Source: Treponema sp. UBA937 (GTDB lineage Bacteria > Spirochaetota > Spirochaetia > Treponematales > Breznakiellaceae). Taken from it: a DNA stretch of 12,359 bases. Shown piece after piece: positions 6,859-12,359 of this stretch (positions are counted from its first letter, which is position 1; the number at the start of each line of letters is the position of its first letter). A model generated the notes under the pieces. The model saw only the letters and a program-made list of their open reading frames with translations. It was not told where the DNA came from and ran no database searches. The stretch is from the NCBI GenBank assembly GCA_002293455.1, contig DBDH01000111.1, positions 1-12,359 on the forward strand, read 5' to 3'. Made by a program: the position numbers and the translations under genes.

Positions 6859-7968
6859 ATGAAAAAGATGATGTGTTTAGTGTTGGGACTCTTGATAATC
6901 GGTTCCTTTGCATTTGCAGGCGGCGGTGCTCAGCAGTCCACTTCTTCTCAAGCTGCATTGATCGGTTTAGCTATGCCCGAAACCCACGTTGAACGCTGGG
7001 TGCAGGATGGTGCAAATCTTAAAGCTGAAGCTGAAGCGAAAGGCTACCGGGCTGAAGTTGCTTTCGGTAATGCCGATCAGAATCAGCAGAATCAGCAGAT
7101 TGACAGCTTCCTCACCAACGGTGCAAAGCTGCTTATCATTGGTTCCGTTAATGAAGGCGTTATTTCCGCGGTTGCAAACGCAGCCCGCGACAACGCAATT
7201 GTTATTGCTTATGACAGGCTTATCACCGGTTCAGGCGACTATAATTATTATATCACCTTTGACAACTTCAAAGTTGGTCAGTTCCAGGGAATGGGCATTG
7301 AAGCGGGCCTTGATCTCAAAAACGCTACTTCCGCAAATCCCAAGTATATCACCCTGTTTGCCGGTTCACCCACCGACAACAACGCTTTCTATTTCTTTGA
7401 CGGCGCTATGGATATTCTTAATCCTTACATCGATGCCGGCGTACTGAATGTTGTTGGTCCTTATCCCAGAACTTCCGTCGACAGAAGCGCTTTCATGCAG
7501 ATCGCTACTGAAAACTGGATGCCCAATATCGCGAAAGCAAGAATGGAAAACCTGTTGAGCAACGCTGCCGCTAACGTAACGCTTGACGCGGTTCTCGCTC
7601 CTAACGATACTTTGGCTCGTGCTATACTTGAAGCTTGCGATGCTGATGCAAAGTATAACGGAAAACTTCCTGTCGTTTCCGGTCAGGACGCTGAAGTTGC
7701 TTCCGTTCAGTCTATCAAAGACGGCCGCCAGTACATGACAGTATTCAAGGACACCCGCGCTCTTGCAAGAGGTGCTATCATATTGGCTGACGCTCTCCTC
7801 AAGGGACAGACTCCCAACGTCCCCGGCGCACGCCTTGACACCACCACTTACAACACTGGTGTAAAAACTGTTCAGTCCTATCTTCTTGAACCTGTTATTG
7901 TAACCAGAGATAACTATCAGCAGATTTTGATTACCAGCGGAGCTATCGACGCTTCTCTCATTCGGTAA
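6859..7968 (+). CDS. chvE: Periplasmic multiple-sugar-binding protein, ChvE family
   Basis: This 369-residue protein captures monosaccharides in the periplasm and delivers them to the GguAB importer encoded next. Its signal peptide ends at AFA-GGG (cleavage after Ala20); there is no lipobox, so the mature protein is soluble. It follows ChvE closely along its length: GLAMPETHVERW (36-47), LLIIGSVNEGVI (91-102), AYDRLITGSGDYNYY (117-131), GSPTDNNAFYFFDGAM (169-184), VVSGQDAEVASVQSI (272-286) and FKDTRALA (296-303). ChvE binds glucose, galactose, arabinose, xylose and related sugars; XylF is the next nearest family and a xylose preference cannot be excluded. GGAGGT (6847-6852) lies 6 bases before the ATG. 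The gene favours codons such as GCT, GGT, AAC, TAC and AGA more than its neighbours, which suggests strong expression. A stem-loop follows the stop, then gguA. In Agrobacterium ChvE also signals to a sensor kinase; no such partner is seen here. Confidence 0.93.
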   Translation: MKKMMCLVLGLLIIGSFAFAGGGAQQSTSSQAALIGLAMPETHVERWVQDGANLKAEAEAKGYRAEVAFGNADQNQQNQQIDSFLTNGAKLLIIGSVNEGVISAVANAARDNAIVIAYDRLITGSGDYNYYITFDNFKVGQFQGMGIEAGLDLKNATSANPKYITLFAGSPTDNNAFYFFDGAMDILNPYIDAGVLNVVGPYPRTSVDRSAFMQIATENWMPNIAKARMENLLSNAAANVTLDAVLAPNDTLARAILEACDADAKYNGKLPVVSGQDAEVASVQSIKDGRQYMTVFKDTRALARGAIILADALLKGQTPNVPGARLDTTTYNTGVKTVQSYLLEPVIVTRDNYQQILITSGAIDASLIR

Positions 7969-7981
7969 TATTGTTTGATGA

Positions 7982-8018
7982 AACCGCCGGAACTTGTTTT
8001 CGGCGGTTCCCTTTCGGG
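7982..8018 (+). terminator. Stem-loop pair after chvE: likely attenuator or 3'-end stabiliser
   Basis: Fourteen bases after the chvE stop, AACCGCCG (7982-7989) pairs with CGGCGGTT (8001-8008); with a G-U and two A-U pairs the stem extends to 11 bp around the loop CTTGT. A smaller hairpin, TCCC-TTTC-GGGA (8008-8019), overlaps its foot. No run of T follows, so full termination is doubtful. In binding-protein importers such stems commonly stabilise the binding-protein message and lower read-through, giving more binding protein than membrane parts. The structure is seen; the role is inferred. Confidence 0.6.
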
Positions 8019-8050
8019 ATTATCTATGTAATAGTGAAGAGTCCCAATTT

Positions 8051-8067
8051 TTTAGAGAATTTCTAAA
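8051..8067. repeat. 17-base dyad in the chvE-gguA gap
   Basis: TTTAGA and TCTAAA flank a five-base centre (GAATT), which can itself pair further through a G-U and an A-T. It lies 66 bases upstream of gguA. It could be a second RNA hairpin controlling gguA or a protein site; AT-rich dyads also arise by chance. Confidence 0.3.
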
Positions 8068-8132
8068 GGCGCGGTGAGAACCTTGCTTTTGGATTTTTCT
8101 TTTCTTACCCTCTGGAACAATTAGGAAGTCCG

Positions 8133-9656
8133 ATGAGCGAATACATTCTTGAGATAGAGAACCTTACAAAAACATTTCCCGGTGTTAAAGCTCTGGATAA
8201 TGTCAGTGTGAAAATCAAAAAAGGGGAGATTCATTCTTTGTGCGGGGAAAATGGCGCCGGTAAATCAACCTTGATGAATGTCATCAGCGGCGTATATCCC
8301 AAAGGCACTTACGAAGGAAAGGTAATTTATAAAGGACATGAAACCGGCTATCACAATGTAAAAGATAGCGAAAAAGAAGGGATTGCCATTATTCATCAGG
8401 AATTGGCGTTAAGTCCGTATTTGTCAATTTACGAAAATATTTTTCTTGGGCACATGAAAACCCGCGCCGGTATTATCCGGTGGGATGATTATATAAAAGA
8501 ATCGCAAAAATATCTTGATCAGGTTGGTTTGGATGAGAAACCTTCTACCATTGTAAGCAGGCTTGGATTGGGAAAACAGCAGCTCGTGGAAATAGCGAGA
8601 GCTTTATCGAAAAAGATTGAACTCCTCATTCTTGACGAGCCCACCTCTTCTTTGAACGACGAAGAAAGTGAAAAGCTGCTCGATCTCATTTTGGAGCTGA
8701 AAAAGCAGGGGCTTACCTGCGTAATGATTTCTCACAAACTGGGTGAAGTTTTGAAGATTGCCGATTCCGTAACGATTCTCCGCGACGGCATGTCTATTTC
8801 CAGTTACGACGTAAAAGCTGATAATCTTACCGAAACGATGATTATCAAGGATATGGTCGGGCGCGATCTTACCGCGCGTTTTCCGGAGCGGCACACGGTT
8901 CCCGGCGATACCATTATGGAAGTGAAGAACTGGACTGTCTACCACGAAGATTATCACTCGATTAAAGTGGTAACTGACGCTTCATTCTATCTGCGGAAAG
9001 GAGAGATTCTTGCTTTCTGCGGCCACATGGGCGCGGGGCGTACCGAACTTATGATGAGCATTTTCGGTCAGTCTTACGGTTCCCGCTGTGAAGGAGAAGT
9101 GTTTATTCACGGCGAAAAGGTGAATACCAAAACGACGCAATTGGCGATGCAGGCAGGGCTTGGTTATGTTTCCGAGGACCGGAAGAATCTTGGACTCATT
9201 CTTATTCAGGATGTCAAGACGAATATTTCCGTTTCCAGTATGAAGAAATTGTCCCGCATGGGGATTGTTTCCGATCAAAAGGAAATTGAAGAAGCCGAAC
9301 GGTATCGGAGAGAACTGCGGATTAAAACGCCGTCCATCAATCAGATTACCCGGAATCTTTCAGGGGGAAATCAGCAGAAGGTTGTTTTAAGCCGCACCCT
9401 GCTCGCGGATCCCGAAATCCTCATTGTTGATGAACCGACCCGCGGTATCGATGTTGGTGCAAAGTGGGAAATCTACAATATTCTGAATGAGCTTGTGGCG
9501 CAGGGAAAAAGCGTTATCATGGTTACTTCGGAACTGCCGGAAGCACTTGGAATGGCCGACCGGATATATGTCATGGCTGATGGAAAAATCAAGGGAATGT
9601 TTATGCGTGAAGAAGCCACTCAGGAAAAAATCATGCACATAGCATCGATTGATTAA
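8133..9656 (+). CDS. gguA: Sugar ABC transporter, duplicated ATPase subunit GguA
   Basis: This 507-residue cytoplasmic protein has two ABC domains in tandem, the layout of the MglA/XylG/GguA class, and powers sugar import through GguB. Domain 1 has Walker A GENGAGKST (38-46), HQELALSPYLS (Q-loop region), a weak signature LGLGKQQ, Walker B LLILDEPTSSL (Asp168, Glu169) and H-loop MISHK. Domain 2 has the degenerate Walker A GHMGAGRTEL (297-306, Arg303 instead of Lys), the canonical signature LSGGNQQ (409-415), Walker B ILIVDEPTRGID (Glu434), and SELPEA where the H-loop histidine would be. This split of intact and degenerate sites is normal for the class, so only one ATP site is expected to be fully active. 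AGGAAG at 8123-8128 precedes the ATG. The order chvE-gguA-gguB and the ChvE-like binding protein favour GguA over MglA or XylG, which are very close. Confidence 0.92.
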   Translation: MSEYILEIENLTKTFPGVKALDNVSVKIKKGEIHSLCGENGAGKSTLMNVISGVYPKGTYEGKVIYKGHETGYHNVKDSEKEGIAIIHQELALSPYLSIYENIFLGHMKTRAGIIRWDDYIKESQKYLDQVGLDEKPSTIVSRLGLGKQQLVEIARALSKKIELLILDEPTSSLNDEESEKLLDLILELKKQGLTCVMISHKLGEVLKIADSVTILRDGMSISSYDVKADNLTETMIIKDMVGRDLTARFPERHTVPGDTIMEVKNWTVYHEDYHSIKVVTDASFYLRKGEILAFCGHMGAGRTELMMSIFGQSYGSRCEGEVFIHGEKVNTKTTQLAMQAGLGYVSEDRKNLGLILIQDVKTNISVSSMKKLSRMGIVSDQKEIEEAERYRRELRIKTPSINQITRNLSGGNQQKVVLSRTLLADPEILIVDEPTRGIDVGAKWEIYNILNELVAQGKSVIMVTSELPEALGMADRIYVMADGKIKGMFMREEATQEKIMHIASID

Positions 9657-9685
9657 CGATAAGATTTTGTTTGAGGAGTGTTTAT

Positions 9686-10873
9686 ATGAGTCAAAATTCC
9701 AAGAAGATAGGCGGCGGTAAAAACATCTTTGGTGTCATTAAAGATTATTCGATGTTTATTATTCTGGCGCTCATCATGATTGTTTTTTCGTTTCTGACGA
9801 ACGGCGTCAACCTTGGTTCCAGAAACTTTACCAATATTTTCCTGCAGAACAGTTATGTTCTTCTTTTGGCTGTTGGTATGGTGCAGGTAATCATTATCGG
9901 AGGAATCGATCTTTCGGTTGGTTCTGTTTGTGCGTTCACCGGCGCGATCAGCGCGATGGTATACAATGCCGGTTATGGAATGGTTGCGGCGCTTATTGTG
10001 AGCATTCTTGTAGGAATTGCTATCGGTGCTTTTCAGGGAGCCTGGATTGCCTACTTAAAGATACCAGCCTTCATCGTTACTTTAGCGGGGATGCTCTTAT
10101 TCAGGGGACTTACCTACATTATTACCAATGTAACGCCGATTACGCCGCGCGGTGCGAGTTACCGGGATCTTGCGTCGGGAATGTTTGATATTCCCCAGCT
10201 TAATATTGGGAATGTGTACTACACCGCTATCCTCGTGGGGGCGATTATCTGTATCGTTTTTATCGCGAGCGAGGTTCTGACCCGGACAAGAAGGATGAAG
10301 AACGGTTCCGAGGTAACGGCTTTTCCCTTTTTTATACTTAAATTGGCGGTAATCTCCATTTTGGTGATGGCGTTGAGTCAGCGTTTCGCCACGTACCGCG
10401 GGCTTCCGCGCGTTGTTGTGCTTCTTGGAATCTGCGTCTTTATCTTCCACTTTATGATGAAGAACACGATACTGGGCCGCTACATTTATGCTGTTGGAGG
10501 CAATTCGAGGTCTGCAAAACTTTCCGGTATCAATTCGGAACTGGTTACCTTTGTTGTCTTCTGCATTATGGGGGGCTTAAGCGGATTGGCCGGGGTTGTA
10601 TTTACCGGCTACATGAACTCCGCTCTGCCTCAGGCCGGTAATATGTTTGAGATGGATGCGATTGCCTCTTGTTATATCGGCGGTGTTTCCGCGTCGGGCG
10701 GAATAGGAACCGTAATCGGCGTTATTGTCGGAGGTCTCGTCATGGCGGCTATCAACAACGGTATGTCGCTTATGAACATTGGAACCAACTGGCAGTATGT
10801 CGTAAAAGCGGCCATCCTTCTTCTCGCTGTATTCTACGACGTATACAGCCGCCGCAAGGCCGGATTAGGCTAA
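9686..10873 (+). CDS. gguB: Sugar ABC transporter permease GguB
   Basis: The start is ATG 9686, preceded by GAGGAG (9673-9678) at 7 bases; an in-frame TTG at 9671 would place the ribosome site inside the gene and is rejected. The product has 395 residues. It is an inner-membrane permease of the branched BPD_transp_2 type with about ten hydrophobic segments. Visible marks are IIIGGIDLSVGS (69-80), AYLKIPAFIVTLAGMLLFRG (122-141), a basic cytoplasmic loop TRTRRMKNGSE (199-209) and the ATPase-contact loop YAVGGNSRSAKLSGI (268-282). The extra central stretch around the basic loop (TRTRRMKNGSE to FPFFILKL) makes it longer than ribose or galactose permeases (RbsC, MglC) and is usual for GguB and XylH. 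It forms the channel with GguA and receives sugar from the ChvE-like protein. It is 29 bases after gguA and the last gene before a strong terminator. Confidence 0.92.
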   Translation: MSQNSKKIGGGKNIFGVIKDYSMFIILALIMIVFSFLTNGVNLGSRNFTNIFLQNSYVLLLAVGMVQVIIIGGIDLSVGSVCAFTGAISAMVYNAGYGMVAALIVSILVGIAIGAFQGAWIAYLKIPAFIVTLAGMLLFRGLTYIITNVTPITPRGASYRDLASGMFDIPQLNIGNVYYTAILVGAIICIVFIASEVLTRTRRMKNGSEVTAFPFFILKLAVISILVMALSQRFATYRGLPRVVVLLGICVFIFHFMMKNTILGRYIYAVGGNSRSAKLSGINSELVTFVVFCIMGGLSGLAGVVFTGYMNSALPQAGNMFEMDAIASCYIGGVSASGGIGTVIGVIVGGLVMAAINNGMSLMNIGTNWQYVVKAAILLLAVFYDVYSRRKAGLG

Positions 10874-10909
10874 AAAATTATGTAATTAAAAAACAATAAA
10901 TTATAGAAT

Positions 10910-10948
10910 AAAAAGGATCACTGTGACATTTTCATGGTGATCCTTTTT
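10910..10948. terminator. Bidirectional rho-independent terminator between gguB and thrC
   Basis: AAAAAGGATCAC (10910-10921) pairs perfectly with GTGATCCTTTTT (10937-10948). Six more pairs, two of them G-U, extend the stem to 18 bp around a 5-base loop (10927-10931). Runs of A on one side and T on the other make it work in both directions. It ends the plus-strand importer operon 37 bases after the gguB stop and the minus-strand thrC transcript only 4 bases after the thrC stop. Confidence 0.92.
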
Positions 10949-10951
10949 AGT

Positions 10952-12256
10952 TTAACAACAGCTTGCTATGGCGGCTTCAAGCAGGTCAAGCTGGGCAGGG
11001 ATGACGGCCACGGGTTCCGCTTCTTTTGTCAATTTCCGGAGGCGTTCCGGCATGTCCGGTCTCTTTCCGGTTACTTTGTAGATGAGTTCCGCCGATTTTG
11101 CGGGATGCCTTGTAACCGGAATTATTACATGGCTGCCGGAATCATCATCCGCCAGGAAAGATTCCGCGCCGGCAAAACCGACCGCTCCGTGGGTGTCCAT
11201 CATGATGCCGTATTTTTCCCAGACTTTTTCAATGGTTTTCACGGTTGTTTCGTCGCTGACAGAGCAGGGGAAGACCATGTTCTTCATAACGGACGGGGAT
11301 TCTTCGTAGAATGCCGCAAGGCGTTCATAATTGGTAGGATTTGCCACGTCGAGCGACGGCGTATTCGTGCTGATTAAGGGTTTTGGGGTAAAGGGTTTTC
11401 CCCGGATAAAATCTCCAAAGGAATTATTCGTATTCATTGCGGCGATAAATCCGTTTACCGGCATTCCGAATTTCCACGCGTAGAGTCCGGCAATCAAATG
11501 GCCGAAGTTTGCTGAAGGCACGCTAAACACAAGATCATCGTGTATTTCTTTTTTTATTTTGATAAAGGCATAAAGATAGTACAAAGTTTGCGGCAAAAGC
11601 CTTCCCGCGTTTATCGAATTAGAGGATGTGATATGGTATCTTTCCGCAAAAGGACGGTCATTGATCATTTCTCTGACAAGTTTCTGGCAGTCATCCTGCG
11701 TTCCTTCAATTTGAATGGGCAGAATATTTCCGCCGTTGGGAACAAAAGTTTCGGGATCGAGTCCGTAGACAGCGCCGCGGGGAAAGAGTATCACGGCTGT
11801 CATTCGTTTCCGTCCCTGGAAAGCTTTTGCCAAACTCGCGGCGGTATCCCCCATAGACGCGGAAACGATCATGATTCTTTTATCATCTTTTAACAGTTCT
11901 TCCAAAACCGAAGCAAGAAACGAACAGCCAAAATCTTTATAATAACCCGTTGGACCATCATAGAGATTTAACACGGAATGACGTTTATCCAGAATCTTGA
12001 GTTCCGGTTCAAAAATAAAGGCGCTTTCCGCGGCGCGGGATGCCGCCATCGGGTTCAATTCGTTTTGGAAAAGGCAGGGGGTAAGCACGCTGACCAGCTC
12101 CGCAAAACTGGTATCATCATTCATATAAAGGAAGAACTGCCGCATGTCTACCGCCTCAGACGGAATATACAAGCCCCCGTCGGGAGGAAGGCAGCGGAGA
12201 ATGGCGTCTTTAAAAGAAACCTGATTTTTATAAGATTTTGTAGACCGGAACCGCAT
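10952..12256 (-). CDS. thrC: Threonine synthase (PLP-dependent)
   Basis: Converts O-phosphohomoserine and water to threonine and phosphate, the last step of threonine synthesis, in the cytoplasm. ATG 12256 follows GAGGAT (12267-12262) at 5 bases. The 434-residue length fits the long bacterial type. The N-terminal domain has SFKDAILRCLPPDGGLYIP (14-32). The PLP lysine is Lys107 in GPTGYYKDFG, where FKDF is usual. Other family marks are SSNSINAGRLLPQTLYY (211-227), VPSANFGHLIAGLYA (246-260), PSLDVANPTNYERL (300-313), DTHGAVGFAGAE (354-365) and TRHPAKSAE (382-390). The PLP loop reads ASMGDTAAS (133-141) where most members have TSGDTG, so Met135 and Ala139 are unusual substitutions; the key Gly-Asp-Thr is kept. 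No thrA, thrB or asd lies in the window. It is convergent with gguB and shares its terminator. Confidence 0.92.
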   Translation of the reverse strand: MRFRSTKSYKNQVSFKDAILRCLPPDGGLYIPSEAVDMRQFFLYMNDDTSFAELVSVLTPCLFQNELNPMAASRAAESAFIFEPELKILDKRHSVLNLYDGPTGYYKDFGCSFLASVLEELLKDDKRIMIVSASMGDTAASLAKAFQGRKRMTAVILFPRGAVYGLDPETFVPNGGNILPIQIEGTQDDCQKLVREMINDRPFAERYHITSSNSINAGRLLPQTLYYLYAFIKIKKEIHDDLVFSVPSANFGHLIAGLYAWKFGMPVNGFIAAMNTNNSFGDFIRGKPFTPKPLISTNTPSLDVANPTNYERLAAFYEESPSVMKNMVFPCSVSDETTVKTIEKVWEKYGIMMDTHGAVGFAGAESFLADDDSGSHVIIPVTRHPAKSAELIYKVTGKRPDMPERLRKLTKEAEPVAVIPAQLDLLEAAIASCC

Positions 12257-12259
12257 GAA

Positions 12260-12358
12260 TCATCCTCGTTTAATCTGAAAGTGACTGAGCTTGTTGCAAA
12301 ACTCGGTTAGTTTTGCCCAAGCTCCTGCATTTTCTCGCCTAAAGGCTGCGAAACATGC
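12260..12358 (-). other. Open frame from window edge, possibly the end of an upstream gene
   Basis: On the minus strand one frame stays open from the window edge to TGA 12262-12260, giving 32 residues that include RENAGAWAKLTEFCNKLSHF. It would end 3 bases before the thrC start, as in an operon. It coincides with two inverted repeats, which is odd for a conserved coding end, and 32 open codons can occur by chance. I do not recognise the peptide. It may be a coding tail, an RNA leader or part of a dispersed repeat. Confidence 0.25.
12287..12324. repeat. 38-base inverted repeat upstream of thrC
   Basis: GAGCTTG (12287-12293) pairs with CAAGCTC (12318-12324) and GCAAAACT (12296-12303) with AGTTTTGC (12309-12316), giving 15 bp with a small internal loop and the 5-base loop CGGTT. 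No T run follows on either strand, so it is not a standard terminator. It lies 31 bases upstream of the thrC start. An imperfect second stem, TGCAT...ATGCA with GCCT-AA-AGGC at its centre (12326-12359), stands next to it and reaches the window edge. Possible roles are a leader structure for thrC or a dispersed repeat element. Confidence 0.6.
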
Positions 12359-12359
12359 A

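Noticed and set aside
6989..7447. Plus-strand open frame of 152 codons inside chvE.
   Set aside because: It is an out-of-frame shadow of a well-supported ChvE coding sequence and lacks a ribosome site.
8883..9200. Degenerate second Walker A (GHMGAGRTEL) in GguA as a sign of a broken gene.
   Set aside because: This degeneracy is standard in the MglA/XylG/GguA class of double ATPases.
10934..11377. Plus-strand open frame of 147 codons opposite the thrC C-terminal part.
   Set aside because: Its start lies inside the terminator hairpin and the opposite strand encodes conserved threonine synthase motifs.
1..12359. Defence system, prophage, transposon, CRISPR or integron content.
   Set aside because: No recombinase, transposase, nuclease module, direct-repeat array or tRNA-linked attachment site was seen.

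Overview
The window looks like chromosomal DNA from a spirochaete, most likely a Treponema (possibly a host-gut treponeme). The assignment is inference. It rests on a BspA-type leucine-rich-repeat lipoprotein with a loose spirochaetal lipobox, a TPR lipoprotein leading a DHH-phosphoesterase/TraB operon, and the general protein style. No rRNA, tRNA, mobile element or CRISPR array is visible. Base composition is moderate, and the first ~950 bases look more AT-rich than the rest.

Layout. (1) Positions 1-708, minus: the N-terminal 236 residues of a surface lipoprotein (Fn3-like module, then BspA/LRR_5 repeats), cut by the window edge. (2) 709-950: AT-rich intergenic DNA with a TATAAT box, a small 5'-leader hairpin and several GTAC-centred palindromes. 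(3) 951-2729, minus: a 592-residue membrane-anchored envelope protein of unknown function. (4) 2730-2991: divergent promoter region holding a 16-bp dyad that resembles a TetR-type operator and a -10 box lying only 10 bases before the next start codon. (5) 2992-6683, plus: a tight three-gene operon of a TPR lipoprotein, a DHH/DHHA1 phosphoesterase and a TraB-family membrane protein. Stop and start abut at the first junction and overlap by 4 bases at the second. (6) 6859-10873, plus: a complete sugar ABC importer, chvE-gguA-gguB (binding protein, double ATPase, permease), with a strong stem-loop after chvE that probably sets the excess of binding protein over membrane parts. (7) 10910-10948: a long symmetrical hairpin serving as a bidirectional terminator between two convergent units. 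(8) 10952-12256, minus: threonine synthase (thrC) with some departures from the usual PLP-loop motif. (9) 12257-12359: two adjacent inverted repeats upstream of thrC that also lie in an open reading frame running off the window.

How the genes work together. The importer genes form one self-contained uptake unit for monosaccharides of the glucose/galactose/xylose/arabinose type, expected to feed glycolysis or the pentose phosphate route. No sugar kinase, isomerase or regulator is linked within the window. The TPR-DHH-TraB operon links an outer- or inner-membrane-tethered scaffold lipoprotein, a cytoplasmic nucleotide or oligonucleotide phosphoesterase and an integral-membrane TraB protein. Its joint role is not known and it is the least-explained conserved-looking unit here. 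thrC stands alone, without thrA or thrB nearby.

Most of the window is ordinary housekeeping and transport DNA. I do not see convincing evidence of a wholly new system. The best leads are the TPR/DHH/TraB operon with its divergent unknown neighbour, the apparently leaderless start of that operon, and the paired inverted repeats before thrC.
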